Origin: Conoideocrella luteorostrata | Taxonomy: Eukaryota; Ascomycota; Sordariomycetes; Hypocreales; Clavicipitaceae | NCBI GenBank assembly: GCA_032433595.1 | Contig: JASWJB010000003.1 | Coordinates: 1-64,000 of the forward strand | Length of the DNA stretch: 64,000 nt | Direction: 5' to 3' | Shown: positions 45,964 to 56,942 of the stretch, one piece after another | How positions within the stretch are numbered: the stretch's first letter is position 1 | Layout: every line of letters starts with the position of its first letter | Notes under the pieces: model-generated | Told to the model about the DNA's origin: nothing | Databases searched by the model: none | The model's input: only the letters and a program-made list of their open reading frames with translations | Program-made: the position numbers and the translations under genes

Positions 45964-47531
45964 ATGGGTCTGGCTAAAAGCAACAACGTCATCGTTGACT
46001 CGGCTGCTGAGAACAGCCATTCATCGCAGAATGAGTCAAACCGGGAATCTCATTTGGTATGTGCTGCCACGATTGTATTCCTGATATTAACCATTTACTA
46101 TCTTCGAACATCTACGTTTTTAACAATATTCTATTGATACGGCAGACCGCCGAGGCACAACGGATGACACCTCGAGATTGGCCACGCTCCAGAAGATGGA
46201 TTGCAACACTGATTCTCTCCTCATTTGCGTTTCTGCAACCATTAAGCGAGACTATGCTTGCTCCTGTCGAAGGACAAATCTCCCACGATCTAAATATCAA
46301 CAAGTCACACGACTGGCTGCTGGTCAACTCTCTCATTCTCATTGGCGTCGGACTAGCACCACTGGTACTGGCCCCGTTGTCTGAAGTGTATGGAAGAAAA
46401 CCGATTCTGGTTTACGGAACCATTTACTTTATAGTTTGGAACACGGCATGTGGTGGTTCGCAAACGCTTGTGCAGATTCTGGTCCTGAGACTTCTATCTG
46501 GCTTCGGGGCATCGGGGGCAGATTCCATCGCCGGCGGTTTCATGAACGACCTTTGGAAAGCGGAGGAGCGCGGCAAGGCCTTTGCCGTTTTCATGGCTGC
46601 ACCGCTTTTAGGTCCAGGGCTAGGGCCTATATGTGGTGCCTTTATCGCAGAGGGCATATCCTGGCGATGGGTGTTTTTTATCACGTCGATCGCATGTGCT
46701 GTCGTTACGGTTGTTGCTATGGCCTTCCTGCGCGAAACGTACGAGCCGAGAATAAGACAACTCGACCAACGAAGAAAAGCCAAGGCTGATGAGAGCTCGT
46801 CAGTGTCAGCGCCAGCTACTCTGCCGAACCAGCAAAACGCCAGCCATTATTTCGTGAGTCTGACGTGCGAGAATCTACAGCGCCCTGTACGTATGTTGGC
46901 TACCCAACTCATCGTCCAAATTCTCGCCGCATACATGGCATTGCTCTATGGAACTATGTTTCTGTTCCTCTTCATGTACCCGCGCATGTGGCAGGATCAG
47001 TACGGTCAGAGCGTGCGGACCGGCAGCTTAAACTACATCTCCTTCGCCATCGGCCTCATCGTTGGCGTAAATATGAGCGGCTTCCTTAATGATCGCATCT
47101 ACATCGTCTTGAAGGCTCGTAACAACGATGTGGGCGAGCCAGAATTTCGCGTCCCGACCATGGTCATTGGCACTGCCCTGGTCCCCATCGGTCTGCTCTG
47201 GTGGGGGTGGACGGGCGAAGCCAGGCTACACTGGATCCTTCCCAATATTGGCTGCTTGTTATTTGCCATGGGCGTGTACATATGTTCCAGCTGCGTATCT
47301 GTGTACACTATAGACACATACGGCCAATACGCGGCGTCAGCGATCTCGACAAACCTGGTGGCGCGGAGCATCACGGCAGCGTTTTTCCCGCTTTTCGCGC
47401 CTTATCTATTTGACGCCTTGCACTTTGGCCTCGGCGCCACAGTTTTAGCGGGCGTTTTTGCCCTGTTGGGCACCATGGCCGTGACGATATTGTGGGCCTA
47501 TGGAAAAACCTTGAGGGCACGAGCGAAATAG
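45964..47531 (+). CDS. MFS drug/toxin-proton antiporter (DHA1 type)
   Basis: Two exons (45964-46056 and 46146-47531) over an 89-bp intron (GTATGT...GGCAG), phase 0, give 492 residues. Exon 1 encodes a polar cytoplasmic head (MGLAKSNNVIVDSAAENSHS). The body has 12 hydrophobic segments. Span 2 is followed by the motif-A loop LSEVYGRKPILV, and the segment with PLLGPGLGPICGAFI is antiporter motif C. NDLWKAEERGKAFA follows span 4, as in fungal DHA1 exporters. Probably a plasma-membrane exporter of toxic small molecules or metabolites. The promoter region contains an LTR (copy C). The P450 lies 3.7 kb away on the other strand, divergent with repeats between; co-function is possible but not shown. 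Confidence 0.9.
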
Positions 47532-48165
47532 AGTTCGAAGTCTTGCGAGGAAGCTCAAAGGCTCAGAAGAGATGGCACAGCAAGACATTTTCGTGAGGTT
47601 TCTTAACTTCGTTCAAGGCAGACTTGAGGTTAAGTCTGCTATGTGAACTGTGCGCAATACTAGGCAGTCGTGGAGCGAGGCCTGTAGTTGCGCCATGCTA
47701 GCAGCCGATATTCACGGCGACGATGACTAGGGTCGGTTACTCTGCGGTTTCCTTAATACAAACTACTCCACATTAGCTTACGCAGGTCAGTCGCAAAATG
47801 ATTAACCATGCTTTGCACCTTCCTCGCGAAGCACTCGAGTTACGTTTTGTAAAGTTGCGCTGCCGGATGCAACATGCGTGGCTTGCTAAGTTTTACGAAA
47901 ACTTTCCCTAATAAGCCCTAACCGGTGCAAGCACAGCCAAGGCCACTTCTGCAAAATGTACAAAACAAGGCGGCTACGGCCATAGGGTAGGTTAGGGTTC
48001 TATTTTGCTAAAGAAAGCTAATCTGCTAGAAGTGCTTCTGATCTAATCCTTTATTTACGAAGAAAAGCTGACTAGAGAGTAGAGAGACTCTATACGATAG
48101 GAAAAGATAGGTATTGCTTAGTAGCTAGCTAGATTCTAGTCAGAAATCTAAATTTTCCCAACTTC
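47532..48165. other. Intergenic region, convergent gene ends
   Basis: Between the convergent MFS and enterotoxin-like genes. No coding frame, repeat or RNA gene recognised. One isolated TTAGGG near 47992 is not a telomeric array. Confidence 0.5.
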
Positions 48166-50378
48166 TCAAGACCAATCAATCTGTACTTCGACTTTCCCGT
48201 ATTTCCCTGTAATGACCTTCGATTCTGTGCTTCCTCTTTTACCTGCCGCAAACTCAGCAGAGCCCTTCGCCACCCTGTCATCGGGTGAGAGCCAGTCATG
48301 TGCTTTGAGATCCGCCTCTATGACAAGCTTATCCTTTGCTCCTACAGCCACCATATTCCTTTGTAGACCAAATATTTGATTCATTTTCATCTCCTCGCCT
48401 TTGTCGAATGTTCCCTTTTCATGTGCCCACAGCACTCGGGAGCCAGAATTGCCCATCGAAGCGCGAACTTGGCCGTAAATTACGCCAGAGCTTTCGTTGT
48501 CCGCGTCTCTTAAGAACATTTTTATAGTTGCAATGCTAGCATCCTCAAATACGACGTACTTGATAGTGACGGCGCCATTCTCGCCTTTAACTTGCTCGGT
48601 GCGAACTTGCCCAGAGGCTCCTTGTTTTTGTGAAGGCACAATTGTTCCCTGGCTAATCGGATCGTCCTTGTCGGCAATAAACCAGTCATAGTCGGTTAGA
48701 TCGAAGGTAATGTTCAGACTCTTGTCTTCAGGCTCAAAGGCACGCAAGGGACTGATGAGAGAGATTTCTTGTCCAGGCTTCACTTTCTGGTATTTACTCT
48801 GGGGAATATCGTAGATGAGCTGCTTTCCCTGAAGGTCTGCTAGACTGATCTGGCCGTAGAGATCACCAGGATTTTCACCATCGATGTTGTCGATGCGGAC
48901 GGATAGAACTTCGATAGCAGAGCGGCGGCCAGCTGATGTGGGGGGGCGAGGGATCTGCGTGGCGTACTTACCAGAGAATACCTTCAGCTTGTGACAGACA
49001 TGTTGCATGGTTGGGAGTTTGGCATTCGATTTCGCTAAAGGTTAGGAAACGAAGAAAAAGAACATTAGCTGGACCATTTAGAAGAAGGAAAAAAACGAAT
49101 AAATAGATTTGGATCAATTGTGAGGCGCCTGAGCATACCTTTCTTGCCTGAATCAGCTGCTCTCTTGCGTCTGGGTGAATGTCCGTCCAGATTTCTGTAA
49201 CACTCTGTCATGATGTGACAGAGGTCCGCAGGCGTTCCATTAGCAGACCACTCTCGAAGAAGGGCCTGAGTTTCCACATTCCTCAAAGCCCTTGCAAGCT
49301 CCTCATCAGCATCTCTTAACATTTGGTTTAGATTTTGCTGTAATCCCCTTGCAGTATCCTGCACTTGACGCCCAATATCTTGAATAAACTGCTGCGGAGG
49401 ACGTGAAGGCCCGGCGCCATCATGTGTAGAAGAAGATCCAGCTGGGCACTGCTCAGTTTGCTGTCGAGAATAGTCTGCCATGGTTATAACGTCCATCCTG
49501 CTAACTTTCCTCGGCGGCTCGTTATCGGAGCTTTCGCCATCGGAGCTTTCGCTATCAGAAGTATGCTGCGAAGTGTCGGGCTCATAGGTCTCCTCGATAT
49601 CGCCATCCCTTGGCCCAGGGAAATTAGTTTCATCAGCGTTATTTGGTTGAAATGTGAAGGGAAACCGGTTTGACCATCCAAGTCTTTCTCTGAGCCCCTG
49701 CGGAACGTCATTATTCATAAAGTTCGTCCAAGAGTCTCTTCCCAGGCTTCTATAAGCTCTCCACCTCGTGTCGCCTGGGTTAATCCGTGTAACAGTGTAC
49801 TCCGCAAAGCTCGGATCATACTCTGGATTTCGCTGAGTATCTGCCTCGGTGTACCCTTGTTCTGCACGTTTTTCATCAATGTATACCCATCCAATGATTT
49901 GACGCCATAGTATGCCCCCAAGAGCGAAGGCTTCTTGACCATGTGTAAGCTGATCCGCATCAGGGTCAATCATATTGGGAGTACCGTCGATCAGGTATAA
50001 CCAATAGCCATATGTAGATGCTGTGTAAGAATCGCGCGATACAGAAACAAAAGCTGTACCCCATGGACTGCGCAGATTGTCCTCGTGATTTGGTCCCTGC
50101 TCATGGTGAGCAATTGTAAAGGAGCCTCGTCCCTCAAACTCTCTCTCCCAGTAATTGCCTAGAGGTATAACTCCTCCCGCACGTCTGAGCGTTCTTGGGG
50201 CTCGTCGGTCTCCACGCCAGACCCTCTTAGCGGCCGGTTTCGTATAGGTCTTGGGAGGCGGAGGATCTCGACGATGAAGAGTCTCGATGGTATTGGTGCC
50301 GACACTTTGCATAGCACCGCCGGGTCCTATACAGGCAAGTGCTAGGCAGGCAGCTGAAAGAAAGTATTGCCAAATCAT
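48166..50378 (-). CDS. Heat-labile enterotoxin A-chain homologue with duplicated C-terminal domain
   Basis: Secreted ADP-ribosyltransferase-type protein. Two exons (50378-49139 and 49034-48166) over a 104-bp intron (GTATGC...CCTAACCTTTAG); frames match and give 702 residues. Read separately, the exons look like two genes 56 bp apart, but splice sites and phase join them. A signal peptide covers about residues 1-22. The NAD-binding arginine is in a WRGD motif (residue 55), followed by a RRAGG turn. An FVSVS strand (about 110-114) corresponds to the family STS motif. The catalytic loop near 147-155 reads GQE before AFALGGI, so the second Glu of the usual ExE is kept and the first is Gly. A polar acidic linker and basic RRKR follow. 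Exon 2 holds two related beta-rich units (each with YGQ and a DYDW or HDWL motif), possibly DUF6598-like. Such genes are expanded in insect-pathogenic Hypocreales. Activity is uncertain because of the Glu change. Confidence 0.85.
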
Positions 50379-52839
50379 GACTGAATATTTACCTTAATGG
50401 AGTGTGGTGTCTTGTTCGATGATTGAATCCTACATGCCTATCCTATATACAGGATAACAAGCAGCTTTTATAACGGGCTCTTGACGAGGTCCGAGTTCTT
50501 TCTGTGCATTTTCTGTGCATAGGATGAACTCATACCCCTTGTCCGTGACAGCAGGGGAGCCGAGAACCATGTAACTTAAAATGAACGGATAACACGACAA
50601 TGCTAGCGAGTCAATATAAAGAACCACGACAAATAGCATGCTTTTACTATGTATTTATCACTGTATTTTACTTTTAACGATAGTCTCTTAACATATAATT
50701 AACTCTTATTATGATCGGAAATCTTGATGCAACGTTAGCTGTTATTATAATGCATACGAGACGCTACTTTAAATACAAAATCACATAGTAGTTCCAGAAA
50801 GTTATAAACGAATTTCAAGCGAAAACATGTACATAGCTAAGAAATTTTCTGGCTTCTAGGGTACGCTGGAACAACCTTGCATTGAGTTCATCTCAGTCGT
50901 GCATTGTCCTACTTATTCAATGTGTTGTTCTATTGTATTCGGATAGTGCATTACAATACAAGGCAAGGGCATACAAAACAAGATCACAATTAAGTCATAA
51001 ACCATAGCTGTGCGATAGTGGGATATGTCTGACTTATGAAACCGCCTACTGACTCGCATGGCCTCCGATATGACTAGCAAATCTAGTGCGAATGCTTATG
51101 GCATTAAATGCGTGAATTAATCGAAATGCGGATATAATTATAGCAGAAAACTCTACTTAGCCAAAGACCGGTTAACGTCATGTGTGAAGTTAATTAACGC
51201 CTTACTAGTGGGTCCCAAGTTAACGTTTTTGCTTTTCGTGGCGCGTGATTAAATTTGGACACTTAAGGATTAGTCACAGCGAGATAGCTGCAGGCTTAAC
51301 GCATTAAGAGTTTACCACATTAGGCTAAAGCTCTAACTGTTTCTTTGGGAAGTTACTACCGAAATAAACTCTTATGAAATTACTAAAGACGCTAAGCTAC
51401 CCGCGCATGACACATCGCTCGCAGTTAGACGTAAGGCAAACTATATGCAAAACTGTTTTAGTGGGGAGCGCTCAACGTCTCTGTTCCGTGAATAATAACG
51501 TTATTCTTAAGCTAATAGCTAGCTGCAAAGAACATAACAGGACCGGGCTAGATAATCGATAGATAGGCTGCTTGAACATGATTGTTCGTGTTTGCTTGCA
51601 TGACAACAGGCATTTCCATTTTTATGCCTATTTATGCAATAGTGACCAAGTACTATATTAACTTAATTTTTAACTTTACAAGAAATTCGGGTTCCACTCC
51701 ACGATTATGCCGACGGCATAGATATTGCATGGGCGGAAAGGAGTCTCTAGAGTAGCCGGAATCAATTCACGTAAGGCTGTGAGCTTCACCGGATTAGTCA
51801 GATTAAATATAATAGCTATAAGCAAGAGGCTTATCCCACCCGTAGGTAGATTATTTAAAAAAAAATTCAATTGCTTTTCTCATAAGTTACAAAGTGTGTC
51901 ATTAGCAGAGCTGCTAACCGCTACCTCTTATAATTAACTTACTCTATTAAAGTGCGGAGTAACCCGACACACTTTAAATAATCTAACTAAGTATTTAATC
52001 TTGCTACAAGCAAGGTCTCTACGAATTACGGTAGGTCTCTGCCAGAACTAGCCACGAAGTGTACAGAGTGTTGCTGGTTGTGTGTTACACACCTGTACAC
52101 GTGAGTATTGAGGGTGTATTTTGGATTAAAAAAATACATAGCTACTTTGTGGGCGAAAATAAACTTCTACTGTGGTGGATGCTGCCTCACGTGAGGCTTG
52201 GACTTGACCAATTTAGTCAAGCTCAAATAGATCATCTATAAGAAGGGTCTTTAGCCGCTTACTTAGATAGTCGCCGTTATACATATGCATCGTCATGAAT
52301 AAAAGTGCTTGCTCTTTCCGAATTAAATTATGTCCTTGGCGACAATACTGCCCTTGGGTTATTATGCCTGTTCTTCGCATTCGATAGGCAACCGCGCTCT
52401 TGTTCCTACGATCCAGTTGACAGACCATTTGATCTCGGCGGGTACAAGAGGTCTACGAATTGATTTGGGCTTAATTGGAGTCCCTTACAGGATTGAAGTT
52501 ATCTGTTGGATTACACGTGTGTGTGTGTGGATGGATATGTGAATACACGGGCTGTGAGAGAAAGGATACGTGGCCTCTGGGCCTAGGGCAAGAACCTAGG
52601 ACTAGGGCGTCTTAGTTTGTAAGGGTATTTATAGGGAGATTTGGACAGGGCCGTTAGACGAGGAATTCTTTAACCCATCATCACAGTAACACAGCTCTTC
52701 CCATCAATGCGAACAAACTTAAACCTCTCCTATTATATCCGACATTACCGTCACTGGGCGTGTGTCAGACAACAGTGTACGTGTGGTGTGGGTGTCTGCT
52801 TTGGGCAAACAAAATACCCATAGTAAAACTACATAATAT

Positions 52840-52917
52840 AACCTTGTAGTTTAACCTTGTAATTTAACCTCTTAATTTAACCTCTTAATTTATCCTGTTA
52901 ATTTATCCTGATAATTA
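52840..52917. repeat. 13-bp tandem repeat, six units
   Basis: Six contiguous 13-bp units of the type AACCTTGTAATTT, starting at 52840, drifting along the array to ATCCTGTTAATTT. Confidence 0.85.
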
Positions 52918-53150
52918 CATAAATCTACCACCCGATTTATGCCTTTGTAACGGACTGACTTCGGGGCATCTGCAAACAAGCGTTAATTGTAATATCTATA
53001 AGCTTAAGGGAAGAGAAGGGAAAGGGAAAAAGAGCGAGAATCTCTCCCCCTTTCTTCACTGCGCTGCCAGGCTACCGCGCTAAGGTATGCCCCTGACAGG
53101 GATACGCCTGTCTTGCCCCTCCGTTCCGGGCTAGCGGCGCACGTATGTAG

Positions 53151-53168
53151 GGACTCGAGCTCGAGTCC
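53151..53168. repeat. 18-bp perfect palindrome
   Basis: GGACTCGAGCTCGAGTCC equals its own reverse complement and contains XhoI and SacI sites at its centre. It lies in the GC-richer block of an otherwise AT-rich interval. Confidence 0.9.
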
Positions 53169-53407
53169 TTAACACCCTTGGACAAATCACTAGTCGTTAC
53201 ACTAACATAACTACATATTTACAATAGAGAACAGTAAACACAGTCGATAGCTTCTGGAGCTTAGGGCATTAACATTCTCGAGTAGCAAAATAAATAAAAG
53301 GTTTTCAAGGACGCAGTTTATATTATAAATATTTAAGAGCCCAGTGTTACCTGCTCACAGTCAAAAAAAAGGGGGGAAAAGGCGGGGTAATACAACTCGC
53401 GGGACTA

Positions 53408-55010
53408 TTACTTGTGGACGTGGTTATCATTCAAGCCACATCCAGTTTGGGCATTCATAGGCCCGGCTTCGGGTCCCGCTCCCGCGTCAGGGCAACCGCA
53501 ACCAGAAGCAAATGCCCCTCCGACAGTGCTAGGGCCTTGCGGCTGATACCACGGCGGGCAGAAATCCGGAAGCGTCGGAGCAGCTTTGACCCTACTATAT
53601 GGATTATTGCTAACCTTGTAATTCGATCCACCAAATCCATCAAAACGAATCTACCACGCTATGGGGAAGGGCACGAATTTATCCCAGGTTGGCGTAAGGT
53701 ACGCATCGGCTTCGAGCCTCAGGATATCATTGGTGAAAATGCCATCAGCTTTCTTTGTCCTCCAGATGCTTTACTTGTTCCTTGATCCAACCCACCTGCA
53801 TGGGAGCTATGTAGTTGTCGCAACCCTCGGCTGTGGAATCGAGATGAATCCTCTTGAGTCTTCCCTGTGCATCGTGACCGCGACGGGGATTCTTCGTCTG
53901 AGCGATGAACTTGATCATCAAGGTCAACGACAGAGTGGTGAAGCATTTTAGCGAGAAGACATTATACTTGTCGGCAATGCTGAGATGGGAGGTCGAGAAT
54001 TAGCCGTTAACCATATCGAGAACAAGGGTTCTCCCCCTGCTTTGTCTGGATTTTCTTTCCTTTCGTCGATTCAAATTTGTAGTTGTCTGTCGCCGTGGCC
54101 TTGCGCACGATCGGCAGTCTAACCGTAGCTTGGGCTATCAGTTGGATCATCTGTTCAAGCTCTGGCACGGCAGTGCTGAAGGCACATCTTTGAACCTCGA
54201 TCCACTTTGGCTCCGACTTAATGGTAAGAGATGTAGAATCAGCGGCGCACTAAAGGTCCTCCATGTAGCCATCCAATGTAGCCGTAAACTGATGACAATT
54301 AGCCTCGTTCGTAAGACGAGAAGACACTTTGAATACTTACTGAAACGACCGCGTTGTAGACAATATCGAGACAAATAAGGAGGAGGGTTAGCAGCGGCTT
54401 TTCTTTGGTCCTTCTCATAGTCCAAGATCTGCTTCGCAACGAAGACTCCAAGTTTATGCATGGGATTGGGCCGCTTCTTACCGAACAAGGTCCTTGTGAT
54501 GTCCCATTGGCCGATCTCCTAGATTGGCCCTTTCTTGGTCAAGTCGATCAACTATTTCATGGAAGCTTTGAAAGACTAGTGACGCTGCAACCACTTTGTT
54601 TCGTCCGCATTATACGTCAGGAAAACCTGGCAGTTGGTGATGTGCTAATCGATTTCGTTCTCACTGTACGTGTCCTTGGTATCAGTGGAAGCTTTGCGCA
54701 GCTTGTTATCAAGCCAAGGAGGTCAGCGACATATCGCGTGACTACGGTAATGGCAAAACTGTCGAAAGGGTCAGTCAGGAATTCAGACTGTAGTTGAAAC
54801 AAGGATTACGAGACTTACTCTTTAGTGGCATCAATCTGGAATGTCGAATTTGTTATTGAAATCGACTCTCTTGACGACATATCTCATCAACTCGTCAAGA
54901 CACTTATTCAGATCCTCCTCAACATCCTTAACGTAATCTTCTATGCTCTTGGATGAGATTGTAAGCGGCTTCTTGTCTGCGTCCAAAACGGCTCTTACTA
55001 TTGGTGGCAT
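53408..55010 (-). pseudogene. Multi-exon gene interrupted by CAG-to-TAG type stops
   Basis: Minus strand. Starts MPPIVRAVLDADKKPLTI (55010), with SIEDYVKDVEEDLNKCLDEL. An intron with GTAAGT, CTGAC and GACAG follows. The next frame reads LDNKLRKASTDTKDTYSENE and onward to GKKRPNPMHKLGVFVAKQIL but is cut by TAG at 54645, 54576, 54552 and 54519. After a second canonical intron (GTAAGT near 54343, CATCAG) it continues past a TAG at 54250. Blocks reading FTTLSLTLMIKFIAQTKNP, a HLDSTAEGCDNYIAPMQVGW block and a Gly/Cys/Pro-rich end follow, with the terminal TAA at 53408. All listed stops are TAG, as expected from RIP acting on CAG codons. Family not recognised. Intact introns argue against a processed copy. 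Confidence 0.7.
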
Positions 55011-55017
55011 GTTTGCC

Positions 55018-55569
55018 TCGTAACATCCGAGACTATTGGAAGACAGGGAAGGTTCCCGGATGACAATTTGTGCGGATTGCAATATTTATAGTTTGGTGGA
55101 CAAGACTCCGGGCCTTGTAGATAAATCTTATAGTCCTGAAACCAATTCCCAATGTCCTCGTACAATGTCGACGGCCCATAAACCACGATTTTCAGAGAGA
55201 AGAGTAGTACGTGAAAAGATCTAGCCTTCTTGTGAGTTACTTGTTGCTGAATAGGGCTGCAGATGACATGGAGCTTCAGCAGTTCTTCGCACACGAGGTC
55301 TTTGAGCATCTGGCTATACTTATTGTGGACGAAACGACGGATGCCTCTAAATGTTGTTAAGCCAAAATCTTGGGGTGAGTCTATTATCACTGGAAATGAC
55401 GACGTAAGCTCCTCTTGGCTTTGATGTTCGTATGTGCCTGTTAAGCCGCAAACCTAAAGCACTTAGATTAATAACTGTATTTGATAGACCTGGTACTTAC
55501 TATGCAGAAGCATGCAGTCTCACTCTTATCAATAAAGATGTCACCGAACTCCACTATCCGCGAGTTCAT
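55018..55569 (-). pseudogene. SNF2-family helicase 5' fragment
   Basis: Minus-strand exons starting MNSRIVEFGDIFIDKSETAC, an intron with GTAAGT and TTAACAG, then SSFPVIIDSPQDFGLTTFRG, a FVHNKYSQMLKDLVCEELLK stretch, VVYGPSTLYEDIGNWFQDYK and NYKYCNPHKLSS. From memory this is the region in front of the ATPase domain of Sordariomycetes SNF2/lodestar-like helicases. The helicase domain itself is absent: the frame runs into the start of the neighbouring pseudogene at about 55017. So it is a truncated fragment created by rearrangement. Confidence 0.5.
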
Positions 55570-55880
55570 AGTGATCCCGCCAGCGGTGGATTGGGCTATA
55601 TCAATCATAGCGACATCGTCATCTCCAGGCATTTCCGTCGCGTGAAGAGAAGCGTGATGCTCGGCATTTATTATAGACGTTGAAGTAGCCAGTTTCTGCT
55701 GTCGTATGTCTGGAGTAGAGGAGCCAGCGATTCTGCTATTCTGCTGTCCGTGGCTGTCATTGAGGGCCGATGGAGGTAGAGACTACAATGGAATATTTTT
55801 GTCCGAATTAGCCTATTGCGGTTCTTCATCTAGAAAATCAAGACAACCCTAAATTACTTAACAGCCCCTGGCGCTATATT
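55570..55880. other. Spacer upstream of the helicase fragment
   Basis: About 310 bases between the helicase fragment and LTR family 2. The reading frame of the fragment may extend a little upstream (TAGGIT before its Met), but no further exon or other feature is visible. Confidence 0.4.
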
Positions 55881-56427
55881 TGTTGAGACGAGAATAGATC
55901 CATGTCAGGAGGATCATGATAGTACGTGTCACGAAGTGAGCAGCTATGGAAGATCTAAGCAGTGGAATTGTCCTTGTATCCTATCTAATTGACGAGGAAT
56001 TAGACTTCTTCTTATAGACCTTCAACAACCGGGAAATTCCCTGTAGTGGCCTTAGGCCTACATTCCTTGGCATCGTGCCACCTTCTTCCACTATCGTACG
56101 AATCTAGCTGATACGTGGCATCAGTCATTTCCGAAGGTGCCACTCTAATCTTATTCTTGACAGAACGCTAGGAGGCGCCGAAGACCAGGGAATGCCGACA
56201 GGCTGGGGAAGGCCGTAGCCTCGGTGAGGCCGACGATAAGAAAAATAGGTGCCAGAGGCAGGAAGTAAAGCAAGCATAAAAGGAAGCTTATGGACAGGAA
56301 TTGGAGGGAAGAATCAGATCGTCAATCACTTTCATCAGTCATCTATTAAATTAAATCCTAACCCTAACCGCCAATTTCCACTGTTGCAAATTGCTCTTAC
56401 ATGCTCATGAAGGCACATAACGCAACA
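55881..56427 (+). mobile_element. Solo LTR, family 2 (TSD ATATT)
   Basis: 547 bp, TGTTGAGACGAGAATAG...CATAACGCAACA, with an exact ATATT duplication at 55876-55880 and 56428-56432. Its terminus is shared with copies at 39451 and at 36109. No internal retrotransposon sequence is attached. Confidence 0.92.
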
Positions 56428-56522
56428 ATATTACTTATTACCCCGCTACTAAATTCCGCCTGCCCAGGCACTTCCACTATCTCTAATTACCTCCAACCCC
56501 CGCCCCAGCGTGGGGATACCCT

Positions 56523-56701
56523 TGTTGGAATCCCTCGTCAAGCGTACGGACAAGGTCACGTGGCCACCCTAGCGTTGGGGGCATTTCTCTTCTTCTTCTT
56601 CTTTCTTAAATAGTCACGAATAAATTAAATTGTGTTGCACATTGTTTTGCTTCACCTTGCAGTATCGATACTCTCTCACTCGAAGCTCTGTGCTTTCTCC
56701 A
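56523..56701 (+). mobile_element. LTR family 1, copy D
   Basis: 179 bp, TGTTGGAATCCCTCGTCAAG to TTTCTCCA, flanked by ACCCT and CCCCT (4/5). Shares CCCTAGCG, GGGGGCATTTCTCTTCTTC and GCTTCACCTTG with copy B. Starts 96 bp after the family 2 LTR. Confidence 0.8.
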
Positions 56702-56797
56702 CCCCTAGTTAACTCGAAAATTATTTTCTTATTAGTGCTAGGTTACGAGGTATTTACACTATCTCGCCGAATAGTTATGTCACAGGAAAATATGAGC

Positions 56798-56852
56798 CTA
56801 TTTAAGGGTCATAACTACACATGAAAAGTGGCCTCTGGCTACGCCATTTTTT
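56798..56852 (+). repeat. Dispersed repeat R3, copy 3
   Basis: TTTAAGGGTCATAACTACAC...GAAAAGTGGCCTCTGGCTACGCC then a T run, matching copies at 32466 and 32880. It lies between LTR D and the Zn(II)2Cys6 gene. Confidence 0.65.
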
Positions 56853-56942
56853 GTGTTAATTAGTCATAAAGTAATAAACTGGGTATATAAGCGCAGCTGT
56901 ACTGAACTTATATATTGCTTTAAAACGCCCCCTTCTCTTCTA

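Larger units (their letters stand above)
50379..53407. other. 3-kb AT-rich gene-free interval
   Basis: No coding gene recognised. Includes a 13-bp tandem array (52840-52917), an 18-bp palindrome (53151-53168) and a GC-richer block (53040-53170) resembling part of a transposon. A short frame at 51725-51937 is Lys/Arg-rich and lacks support. Confidence 0.5.

Noticed and set aside
56357..56370. Telomere-like CCTAACCCTAACC
   Set aside because: Only about two units, embedded inside a delimited LTR with target-site duplication.
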